From assembly GCA_030592605.1 (NCBI GenBank), contig JAUVIT010000026.1, positions 1 through 10,556 on the forward strand: a stretch of 10,556 nt of DNA, given 5' to 3'. The notes beneath the pieces were generated by a model. It was not told the origin of the DNA. It ran no database searches and was given only the letters and a program-made list of their open reading frames with translations. Each line of letters opens with the position of its first letter. Position 1 is the stretch's first letter. Positions 1 to 7,600 of the stretch are shown here, one piece after another. The DNA comes from Bacteroidota bacterium (GTDB taxonomy: Bacteria > Bacteroidota > Bacteroidia > Bacteroidales > GCA-2748055). The position numbers and the translations under genes are program-made.

Positions 1-384
1 AAGAACATGAAGCTCCCTGAATCCGGATTGCTTGCTTCGCCACCTGATCTTTGAGAAACCGGACAGATCTGCATGGCCGGTTCTTGGTTTCAGGGTAATT
101 GCCCAGTTACCCGTACAGAGTCCCGACCAGGTGTAGAATGGATCGTCAAGCGGTGTGTCGTGGTGACTCTTCTTGATACTATCACTACCAGGGCCATAGA
201 GGGAAACTAATAGGTTTGGATTGCTTATATGCCCCTGGTGAAGCGGGATTTCTGCGGGGCTCTCCTTCCAATCCTCCCTAAACAGGAGATCGGGACGGTA
301 GTCCTCCTGGGCAAAGCAAATGGATTGAACAAAAAGAATAGCAAGGAGTATCAGGGTAGGGTGGAATTTGAATTTCATATACAT
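1..384 (-). CDS. Secreted protein of unknown function (N-terminal part, truncated by window edge)
   Basis: This open frame runs off the window at base 1 and gives 126 codons from the ATG at 378, or 128 from an in-frame ATG at 384 (Met-Tyr-Met-Lys). The N-terminus is a clear Sec signal peptide: positive MKFKF, hydrophobic core LILLAILFVQ, and probable cleavage after CFA just before QED. The mature part starts with YRPDLLFREDW and carries LYGPGSD, KKSHHD, YTWSG and GNWAITL, followed by a strand-rich DLSGFSKIRWRSK stretch. This resembles secreted beta-sandwich proteins (LamG/DUF1080-like) of Bacteroidota and Planctomycetota. That resemblance is from memory, and no catalytic motif is visible in this part. 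It starts 13 bases after the stop of the upstream gene, so the two are probably co-transcribed. The product is exported, to the periplasm or beyond. Confidence 0.75.
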   Translation of the reverse strand, partial: MYMKFKFHPTLILLAILFVQSICFAQEDYRPDLLFREDWKESPAEIPLHQGHISNPNLLVSLYGPGSDSIKKSHHDTPLDDPFYTWSGLCTGNWAITLKPRTGHADLSGFSKIRWRSKQSGFRELHVL

Positions 385-397
385 ATCTTAAGTAGTC

Positions 398-1066
398 TTA
401 TTCAATTGAATCTGGAACAGCTACACGGTAGGTGATTCCCTCGGTGGTTTGCCGGTAAAAATGAAGTAGTCTTCTGTCGGTGAATGAAAAAAATGAAGGG
501 ATAACAATGCTGCGGCCAAAGGCCTCTGCCAGCGAAGGGATGCTCTGCTCCCTCTGCCATTCCATAATGGAGGTGATGGCATCATTTCTTACTCTTTTCT
601 GAACAGTCTCCTTCACCTCCAGAGAATCCCCGTAAAACTCACCTAATTCGCTCCTGAATGCTTCAAGAGCCTCCTTCTCTCCCACCATCTCTCCTTCGTA
701 CTCCTCCATACTGAAGTGCAGATTCAGATCCACCTTTTCTACCTTATAGGTTTTCTGAAGGATGCGATAAAAGAGACCCAGCTCCTTTTCTGCAGGAATC
801 TCCAGCAGAGGCGCTGAAAACTGGAACGAAACGATAAAAGCCAGGTACTGTTCCTTATCAAGATTCCCATGTTTCGCTTCCAACAGGCCTGAATTTAAAT
901 AATGTAGGAAATCCTTTATGAAAGCTTCCTTTTTTGTGGGAGAGAAATAGTGCTCAAGAGGCGGTTTTGCACTCGAATCGTTTTCACATACAGTCAATAT
1001 CTCATCGATGGTAACTGTTCTCATATTCTGCTCCGGACGTGGCTCAGGCTGAATGGAAAAACGCAT
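398..1066 (-). CDS. Hypothetical soluble protein, not recognised
   Basis: The 222 aa product matches no family I recognise. It has no signal peptide and no membrane segment, so it is probably cytoplasmic. It is acidic and mostly helical in appearance, with a charged middle (EEYEGEMVGEKEALEAFRSE, about residues 122-141) and a C-terminal part rich in hydrophobic and aromatic residues (IVIPSFFSFTDRRLLHFYR). The longest frame starts at ATG 1066. A second ATG at 1024 (giving 208 aa) is preceded six bases upstream by GGAG, and the 14 residues between the two starts are proline-rich and look unconserved, so 1024 may be the real start. It lies 13 bases before the secreted-protein gene and 69 bases after the methyltransferase-like gene (111 bases if the start is 1024). 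This fits a three-gene transcript. No function is proposed. Confidence 0.7.
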   Translation of the reverse strand: MRFSIQPEPRPEQNMRTVTIDEILTVCENDSSAKPPLEHYFSPTKKEAFIKDFLHYLNSGLLEAKHGNLDKEQYLAFIVSFQFSAPLLEIPAEKELGLFYRILQKTYKVEKVDLNLHFSMEEYEGEMVGEKEALEAFRSELGEFYGDSLEVKETVQKRVRNDAITSIMEWQREQSIPSLAEAFGRSIVIPSFFSFTDRRLLHFYRQTTEGITYRVAVPDSIE

Positions 1067-1135
1067 TTGAAGGCCTGTTATTTCCTTCTAAAATAAGGAT
1101 TTTTTTAACTCCATTGGATATACTTATTGACAGTA

Positions 1136-1831
1136 TTAATTCTTCTGAAATACCATCATATAGGGTTGTTGGTTGTCTTCGTAGTTCCGGGTAAAACGAA
1201 TAAGTCTGAAGCCACAGGCAATGATGTTATCTATTTGCTTCTCCACGGTTGACCCGTTCCAACCATAGCTGTCACGCAGTTCCAGTCCGTATTCATAATC
1301 CTGCTCCGGATTTATAACATACAGAAGCCCTTTGTCTTTAAGCTTGGACCTGACATCGGTGATGAACTCTGTGGGCTTCTTTAGGTACTGGTAGGTCCAC
1401 ATCATCAGAATGCGATCGAACCCAATATCCGGCAGGAAGGTTTCCGTATCGTTGCCATTGATGGCTGAAAAGCTGCAGGTAAAAGTCTCTCCTGCCACTC
1501 CTTCGTAAAACTTCACCACCTCATTAATAGCTTCCTGGTTACAAACCAAGGAATCGATATCCTGGATGTAAAAGGTAATGCTGTCGTAGAAGATGGCCAG
1601 CATGGCTTCTATATACCCGTTCCCTGCACCGATATTAGCCACCACCTCTCCTTTGCTAAAACTGATGGTATCAAGGCATTTATCGGCCAGAAGCTGCCTG
1701 ATCTCCTCCCGGTTCTCCAGCATGGGATATCCCTCCGTAGGCTGCATGGATAGTTCCTCGTTGCGATTACACCCCATAAGAATCATGAGGATTGCAATTA
1801 CTCTAACACAAACAGCTCTGGCAGATAACAT
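1136..1831 (-). CDS. Lipoprotein with class I SAM-methyltransferase-like domain
   Basis: 231 aa. Residues 1-21 form a lipoprotein signal: hydrophobic VIAILMILMG followed by Cys21 (lipobox LMGC). The mature part has a Rossmann-type methyltransferase pattern. The glycine-rich motif I is VVANIGAGNGYI at residues 63-74, where the usual Asp of 'LDxGxGxG' is Asn66. A second strand ends in acidic FYIQDID (Asp91/Asp93), and then come FDRILMMWTYQYLKKP (138-153) and KLKDKGLLYVINPE (163-176), typical of motifs IV-VI in this fold. Family knowledge says such domains bind S-adenosylmethionine. Here the lipobox places the domain outside the cytoplasm, where no SAM supply is known, so it may have lost methyltransferase activity or bind another ligand. 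It starts at ATG 1831, diverging from the plus-strand lipoprotein gene. The substrate is unknown. Confidence 0.8.
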   Translation of the reverse strand: MLSARAVCVRVIAILMILMGCNRNEELSMQPTEGYPMLENREEIRQLLADKCLDTISFSKGEVVANIGAGNGYIEAMLAIFYDSITFYIQDIDSLVCNQEAINEVVKFYEGVAGETFTCSFSAINGNDTETFLPDIGFDRILMMWTYQYLKKPTEFITDVRSKLKDKGLLYVINPEQDYEYGLELRDSYGWNGSTVEKQIDNIIACGFRLIRFTRNYEDNQQPYMMVFQKN

Positions 1832-1954
1832 GATAGAGAGGTATTATTCTATTAATAAAAATACAAAACTTATACCGGATTTGACTGTCTTGTTAGTAAG
1901 CATACAAATCAATCAATTTCCGGACTAATTTATTAACCTTAAAATTTTAATAAA
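1832..1954. promoter_or_regulatory. Divergent AT-rich intergenic region
   Basis: This 123-base spacer separates two divergently transcribed lipoprotein genes and must hold both promoters. For the plus-strand gene, TTTG at 1880-1883 is followed after 19 bases by TA at 1903-1904. That is the spacing of the Bacteroidota -33/-7 promoter (TTTG, then TAnnTTTG), but the -7 element here (TACAAATC) matches only in part. Just before the start codon is an A/T-only stretch (1941-1954) of the kind Bacteroidota often use instead of a Shine-Dalgarno site. No convincing consensus promoter was found for the minus strand, and no clear operator palindrome. Confidence 0.35.
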
Positions 1955-2767
1955 ATGAAATACTTAAAATCCCATTTCGGCTTACAGGCAGTTCTGTTTA
2001 TGACTGCAATGTTTATCACTAGTTGCACCCAGGCTCCTGTTGATGTAACATCGGAGATTGAGGAGGCGAATCTGGCATTTATGGACATTCAGAAATCCGG
2101 TGATCCAGAAGCAATGTCCTTGTTATATACAATCGATGCAAAACTATTTCCCGCAAACGGTGTGCTTATTGATGGACGGGAAGCTATCAAAGCATACTGG
2201 AGTACAAGCATGGCTCAGGAAGCATCATCTGAGCTTGCGCTGGAGACGGTAAGTGCTATAGGATATGGAGATATTGCCATTGAAGAGGGCCGGTACAAGG
2301 TAAAGGTGGGCTCACAGGAGGTGGATATGGGTAAGTATATAGTTACCTGGAAGAAGGAAGATGGACAATGGAAATTGCATCAGGATATCTGGAACTCAGA
2401 TCTTCCTTTACCCACAGCAAGGGCTTCAGCTGGTGAAACTGTCTGGGTGGTATGGAATAAGATCAAAGCTGACAAAGTATCCCAGTTTGAGGAATTCAAT
2501 TTCTCTTACCTGGAGCCGGCAACAGCAGAGAACTACCCCCTTGCAAGAAGTACTGTCAGGTTACTCAAACCTGTGGAACCCAATAAGGACGGCAGCTATA
2601 CTTACTTCTACCTGATGGACCCGGCAATCAGCCCTGACGGCTATGGAATGGCAACATTTCTCATTGCCAAATTCGGTAAAGAGAAGAGCGATGAATATAT
2701 AAAGATGTTCCAGGATTGCCTGGTAGATCAACAGGAATGGGTGGTCACCGTGCAGACAGAATGGTAG
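1955..2767 (+). CDS. Two-part lipoprotein with SnoaL/DUF4440-like N-terminal domain
   Basis: 270 aa, the only plus-strand gene here. The signal peptide ends in a lipobox ITSC with Cys24, predicting a membrane-anchored lipoprotein. Residues 33-148 follow the NTF2-like pattern of DUF4440/SnoaL proteins: an N-terminal helix (IEEANLAFMDIQKSGD), then 'LYTIDAKLFPANGVLIDGREAIKAYW' split over residues 57-82, and strands ending in YIVTWKKEDGQWKLHQDIWNS (128-148), the family's usual end (W...dGqWki..d.wn). Proteins of this fold bind small hydrophobic ligands or have isomerase-like roles, and the ligand here is unknown. Residues 160-270 form a second part that starts with ETVWVVWNKI and has three to four predicted strands and two helices. 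It could be a ferredoxin-like alpha/beta barrel domain, but this is only inferred. The ATG is preceded by an AT-rich leader, and no other start competes. It converges on the acyltransferase-like gene with 4 bases between stops. Confidence 0.85.
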   Translation: MKYLKSHFGLQAVLFMTAMFITSCTQAPVDVTSEIEEANLAFMDIQKSGDPEAMSLLYTIDAKLFPANGVLIDGREAIKAYWSTSMAQEASSELALETVSAIGYGDIAIEEGRYKVKVGSQEVDMGKYIVTWKKEDGQWKLHQDIWNSDLPLPTARASAGETVWVVWNKIKADKVSQFEEFNFSYLEPATAENYPLARSTVRLLKPVEPNKDGSYTYFYLMDPAISPDGYGMATFLIAKFGKEKSDEYIKMFQDCLVDQQEWVVTVQTEW

Positions 2768-2771
2768 AAAT

Positions 2772-3941
2772 CTAAATCTTCAGTTTTATCTTAAACCTCC
2801 CCAGCAAGCCAGTAAGCTGAATGACCAGCAGTGCAAACAGGATGGATTTCAGAATACCAATGCCACCTGTGGTCAGGGATTCCGGCAGGCTGATGCTCAG
2901 AATATTTCTGAAGGCATAAACAAAATAGGGTACCAGGTAACAGGTCAGGGTCATGGAACCCGCCGGCTCAATTATTCCTGCCCATCTGAACTTTCCTGCT
3001 TTGTCCGCCAGCAGGTACATCCCCGCAAAGCTTAATACAGTAATACCGGCACAGATGGCGGTCCATGAAGGAGTGGCCATAATCTTGGAGATGCCCCAGG
3101 CGGGACGGCTTAGGTAGCCGAATAGCATAAGAATGGCAGCAAAACCCAGCAAGAAAGGAACCAGGAGCTTTATGCGATCCTGTTCTTTCAATCGGATCAT
3201 GACGGATGTGACAACTACCCCACCCATCACCAGTGCATGGTTAGAGGCACTGACCACGAGCTTAAGTGTAAAGTTAAATGGCGTAAGGAATTCATTGATA
3301 TTCATAAGTATAAGCGCCAACAATACCAGAGCGAGCCAAAGCGGCTTGTTGCCCACCATCAGGTAAGCGAGGGCAGCCACCAGGTAGCCCCAACCGATCA
3401 GTCCCAGGATGCCCCACCAGTGAAAGCGCATCCATTGCTCTCCCCCATCTCCGCCGCCTGAATAGGTGATGGCCAGGAAGAGCAGGATGGCCCAACCCAG
3501 ACCTTTCAGTATCCAGGGTGAGAAACGGCCCATGACACGATCGCCATAAACGTTCCATATGAGAAAGAAGGCCAGGGTCATCAGGATTTGCCAGAGAGAA
3601 CGACTGAAGAGCAGGTTCTCAGCGTTGATGTTTTCCAGGTTCACCATAAAAACACCCATGATCAGCAGCGCCAGGGTGCGCTCAATTATATGTCTGATTA
3701 TCAGTAGTTTTGAATCTCCTTTTTTTAGTCGCGCCCTGATGGCATGCGGGATGGACAGTCCCACGATTAACAGAAAGGCCGGGAAAACCACATCGGCCAG
3801 TCCCATTCCATCCTCATTTGCAGCTTTATGTTCCAGCCACCCCGGAATATCAGTGAGCGACCAGAGGTCATTTACAAAGATCATCATCAGCATGGTCAAT
3901 GCCCTGGGGATATCGATTGATTTAAGTCTGTTTGAGGCCAC
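2772..3941 (-). CDS. Polytopic membrane protein, heparan-alpha-glucosaminide N-acetyltransferase-like (DUF5009 group)
   Basis: 389 aa with about ten to eleven hydrophobic segments. The N-terminus RLKSIDIPRALTMLMMIFVN (5-24) and the segment GMGLADVVFPAFLLIVGLSI (45-64) are the hallmark regions of the HGSNAT/DUF5009 membrane acyltransferase-like family ('R..SlD..RGl.m..mi.vN', then 'g.t..D.vfP.Flf..G.s'). Human HGSNAT moves acetyl groups from cytosolic acetyl-CoA across the membrane to a sugar amine. Bacterial members are mostly uncharacterised, so a role in trans-membrane acylation is inferred from the family. Candidate active-site histidines are His174 (RFHWW) and His235 (SNHALVMGG); I cannot say which is used. 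The start is GTG at 3941, nine bases after the ABC permease stop, and no in-frame ATG lies before Met17, inside the conserved first region. It is probably the last gene of the transport operon. Confidence 0.8.
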   Translation of the reverse strand: MASNRLKSIDIPRALTMLMMIFVNDLWSLTDIPGWLEHKAANEDGMGLADVVFPAFLLIVGLSIPHAIRARLKKGDSKLLIIRHIIERTLALLIMGVFMVNLENINAENLLFSRSLWQILMTLAFFLIWNVYGDRVMGRFSPWILKGLGWAILLFLAITYSGGGDGGEQWMRFHWWGILGLIGWGYLVAALAYLMVGNKPLWLALVLLALILMNINEFLTPFNFTLKLVVSASNHALVMGGVVVTSVMIRLKEQDRIKLLVPFLLGFAAILMLFGYLSRPAWGISKIMATPSWTAICAGITVLSFAGMYLLADKAGKFRWAGIIEPAGSMTLTCYLVPYFVYAFRNILSISLPESLTTGGIGILKSILFALLVIQLTGLLGRFKIKLKI

Positions 3942-3950
3942 AGGATAAAT

Positions 3951-4664
3951 TTATCTTAGGAATTTTTCGCGCCGCTGCAGGTTAAGCAGTCCCAACAGTA
4001 TAAGTACAAGGCTTCCTATCCCCATGAAGATCCGGTTTTGCCTGACAATCTCCCGCCAGACAATCTCATTGAGGTCCCGGGGCATATCAAAGGGATTGAG
4101 GAAGACGTTCCATTTGGATTCATCCAGTTCATCGGCCAGAATCAGCAGGGCCAGTCCCAGGATTACCATGATCACAGCGGTGGCATTTCCGTTCTTGACC
4201 AAAGTGGAGAGGCAGAAGCCAAGCGCGGATATAAAAACCACCAACACCATCAGATGGAGAATCATTTTCATGATCGGGAAACTCATCAGAGCATAATAGG
4301 CAAGTCCAGCAAAGGGGAAAAGCAGCAGGAACACCAGCACAAGGATCATCAGGTAGCGAACCAGCCACACCTTGTAGCGGTAGTCTGGAATGCCGAATAT
4401 GATCTCCAGGGTGCGCTGATCGGCATCGCTTTGAATTCCAAATACCGATGGAAAGAAAACCAGCAAAATCGCCGGGAATGCCAGAAGTCCGTACATATCT
4501 TCCAGCCACATATCATTACTTTCCAGGGCCATAATGATACCAAACACCAGGAAAAAGATAAAGGCGGCCAGAATAAAATAGATGAACTTGCCTCCAAAGA
4601 TGATCTTCATATTGTACCTGGCCAGGCTAATGATATTTTGTATAGTGGATCTGAACGATGACAT
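3951..4664 (-). CDS. ABC-2 type transporter permease subunit
   Basis: 237 aa, with about six membrane segments at residues 27-46, 56-76, 101-123, 132-155, 160-177 and 212-229. A short amphipathic N-terminus (SSFRSTIQNIISLARYNMKI) precedes TM1. Between TM2 and TM3 lies SDADQRTLEIIFGIPDYRYKV (79-99, shown here as two pieces: SDADQRTLEIIF and GIPDYRYKV), matching the cytoplasmic 'E...gTlE.LL..Pv.R...' region of ABC-2 permeases that contacts the ATPase. Such permeases export substrates or perform membrane work with an ATP-binding partner; no substrate can be read from the sequence. The frame extends to an ATG at 4721 inside the upstream gene, but the ATG at 4664 is preferred. It lies four bases after the upstream stop and starts the normal family N-terminus. 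The only visible ATPase partner is the C-terminal domain of the preceding fusion protein. Confidence 0.85.
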   Translation of the reverse strand: MSSFRSTIQNIISLARYNMKIIFGGKFIYFILAAFIFFLVFGIIMALESNDMWLEDMYGLLAFPAILLVFFPSVFGIQSDADQRTLEIIFGIPDYRYKVWLVRYLMILVLVFLLLFPFAGLAYYALMSFPIMKMILHLMVLVVFISALGFCLSTLVKNGNATAVIMVILGLALLILADELDESKWNVFLNPFDMPRDLNEIVWREIVRQNRIFMGIGSLVLILLGLLNLQRREKFLR

Positions 4665-4668
4665 AGGA

Positions 4669-7600
4669 TTATACGTTTTCCTGTTTTTCTTTATCCCTTC
4701 GCAGCAACCACAGGTAGGCATCCTCCAGGAGTGGTGACTCTTCTATTGCATCCTCAAAGGGCTTCTCTGCAGCGATGGCCCTGAATCGGATATTGTTCCC
4801 ATCCCTCATATGGTGTACCACCAGCATATCCCGGGTTTTTTCTTCAAAGAGCTCAGCGGGTAATGAACTTTTCCATACCTTACCCCGGGCAATCTCAGTC
4901 ATTTCAGTTGGGGTCCCGTTAAAGAGCACTTCTCCCCTGTTGATCACCGCCATGGTGTTGCAGGAGCTTGAAATGTCTTCAATAATATGGGTAGAGAAGA
5001 TCACTACGCGGGTGGCACTTAGTTCCACCAGCAGGTTCCTGAAGCGGATCCGCTCTCTGGGATCTAATCCGGCCGTGGGTTCATCCACCACCAGGATTCT
5101 TGGCAGGTGTAGCAGAACCTGGGCAATTCCAATGCGCTGCTTCATACCCCCCGAATAGGCCCCGATTTTCTTCTTACGCTGATCCCACATATGGACTGAG
5201 TCCAGCACCTCCCTGATTCGTTTGCTTCGTTCTGTTGGATTTGTAATCCCCTTCAACACAGCCAGGTAATCCAGATAGGCATAGGCCGACATATTCTCAT
5301 ACATGCCAAATTCCTGAGGAAGGTAACCGATAAGCCCCTGCAACTCTTCCCGTTTCTCTTCTGTATCAATGCCGTTGATCCAGATCTTACCATAGCTCTG
5401 TTCCAATATGCCACAGATGATCCGTATCAAGGTCGATTTACCGGCTCCATTGGGCCCCAGCAGACCAAACATTCCTGTGCCTATCTCCAGGGAGACGCCC
5501 TTAAGTGCCTTAAACTGTTCAGGGCCTTTACCAAGACCGGGCAGTACTGAAACGAACCAGTAGAACCAGCGATAAGGTGATCGGACCTTTTTGTATTCAA
5601 AATCACTCTTTTTCACTCTTAATGAAACGATTCCCATGACAATCGCCAGGTACCACAAGATTCCGGTAACCGTGCTCATGGCAACATTGTCCCATCTAAG
5701 CTGAAAAATAAACACTACTGCAAGTGGTGCCCCATATTTGACAAGCTTATATATAATTTGTAGCAAGCGGCGACCAATAAGTCTGCTGAAATCGCCTAAA
5801 ATAGCTACCAGGTAATAATAAGCCACGGCCGAGGAGACCAGCTGCCAGAATCCGCTTACCAGGTAGAACCAGGAGAAATATACCAGGAAAGCAAGCAGGG
5901 GGAGCTGCCAGATCAATGCCTCCAACCTGGGCTTCAATGCGCGATCGGCTAACCTGGCTATACTGGATAGTCTGCCACCAGATTTAAATTCCCGGACTAT
6001 TCTGGATTCCCGCCCATAGATTTTAACAAGGTTGGCGATCTGGATATGGATATTACTCTCTTCATCAATAATACGTTCCGAGGCTTTACGCAGGCTGCTG
6101 GAGATAAACCACCATGCCACCGGTATTCCAACAATAACCAGGAGTCCTGCTGCCATCTGCCATATAAAGGACTGCATGAAAAATATTACAGCCAGCATCC
6201 CGGCAAGCTCCAGGATAAGCAGGAATAGTTTTACAAACAGATTCAGGCTCCTGACCCAGACCAGGGCCTGTTCAATACCATTATAGAGCATGGGGATATA
6301 AACCAGGGTCAGCAAGGTACTCAGGCTGAGTCCACCGATAACCGTAATAGCAAAGGGTGGTCCGATGGCCTCCACATACTCTGCATTGCCCATGGCCAGG
6401 GGAATCATGGCAGCACAGGTGGTTACTGCAGTAATCAGGATGGGGCGAACCCTGGATAGACCGGCCACAAGGATGGCCCTTTGTTTCCGGTATCCTCTTT
6501 TGCGCAGCACATTGATAAAATCGATCAGGATGATCCCGTTATTGACCACCACTCCCAAAAGGATCAGGAATCCCATAATGGTGTTGGCATTGAACAGCGA
6601 TTCGCCCGTCACCGTCAGCAAGAAGAATGACCCAATGGCTGCCAGTGGTATGGAAAAGAGCAGCACAAAGGGGGTGACAAAAGACTCGAATATGGCCGCC
6701 AGTATCATATAGACCAGTATCATGGCTATGAGGAACATGTACTTGAATTCATCCAGCCCGGAATCTTCCTGGACCAACTCCACAGCCACACCCGACGGTA
6801 TATTGGAATTTTGAATAAGGTTCTCTATTTCACTTCTTGCATAGTCCAGGAGGACATTGGAATCATACACATCATCGTTGTACTGGTAGCGAAGCTCCAC
6901 CTGCTTCTCCTGGTTGACCCGGGATATACTCCGCAATCCGCTGGCATAAAAAATTTCAGAGATTTCCTGGAGTTCAAACAGGTTCTCATCGTCACTATCA
7001 GGTATTTGCAGCGACTCCAGATCTTCCAGGCGCTTGTCGCTATCCTCTTCATCCACCACGTCGTCATACTTGATAATGATCTCGTACTCCTCGTTATCCT
7101 GACTGAAACTGACTCCCGAACTTATTTCACTGGTAAAGGAACTTAGCTCGCTAACTACCTCATTTCGGGTGATGCCGTAGCGGTCCATCATCAGGGAGTT
7201 GAAGTCCAGATGGACCTCTGGCTGGTTTTCCCTCACTGACAATCTGGCTGAGCTGATATTGTCCAGTTCATCCAGGTAGGATTGCAAATCTTCTCCCACT
7301 TCCACAAGAAGATTAAAATCCTGCCCCTTTAATACGATATACTCTTCATCCTCACCAATCCCCAGCAACTGTTCAAAACCTGCATCTCCGCCCTGACCTC
7401 CACCTCCACCCCGCATATTCCCGGTTCCGGAAGGAGCGGTCAGACTGATATCCGAGGCAGGTAGGTCTTTCACCATTTCATATGCTTCTGACTGGATCTG
7501 TCCGAAGGAGCGATTGTCGATCTTCTGGTAATCCTCCTGCAGCATAATGGTTACGGTGGCCTCCTCCTCTTCGATTCTGGATATCACCTCCTCATGCTCT

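Noticed and set aside
229..435. Plus-strand frame of 68 codons at the left end.
   Set aside because: It is antisense to the secreted protein, whose signal peptide and motifs are clearly readable on the minus strand.
1083..1106. Hairpin TCCTT/AAGGA with a 7-base loop followed by seven T on the plus strand, resembling a terminator.
   Set aside because: The stem is only five pairs and AT-rich, and no plus-strand gene ends upstream of it. On the coding (minus) strand there is no T tract after the hairpin, so it would not end the real transcript.
2768..2800. Possible shared terminator between the convergent genes.
   Set aside because: Only four bases separate the stop codons, and no GC-rich hairpin with a T tract is visible on either strand nearby.
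4038..4661. 207-codon plus-strand open frame.
   Set aside because: It is opposite the ABC permease and encodes a low-complexity Gln/His/Lys-rich product typical of an antisense frame over a hydrophobic gene.
4665..4721. Longer frame for the ABC permease beginning at ATG 4721.
   Set aside because: It would overlap the ATPase end by 53 bases and add a Cys-rich stretch (MPTCGCC) that mirrors the other frame. The ATG four bases after the upstream stop fits better.
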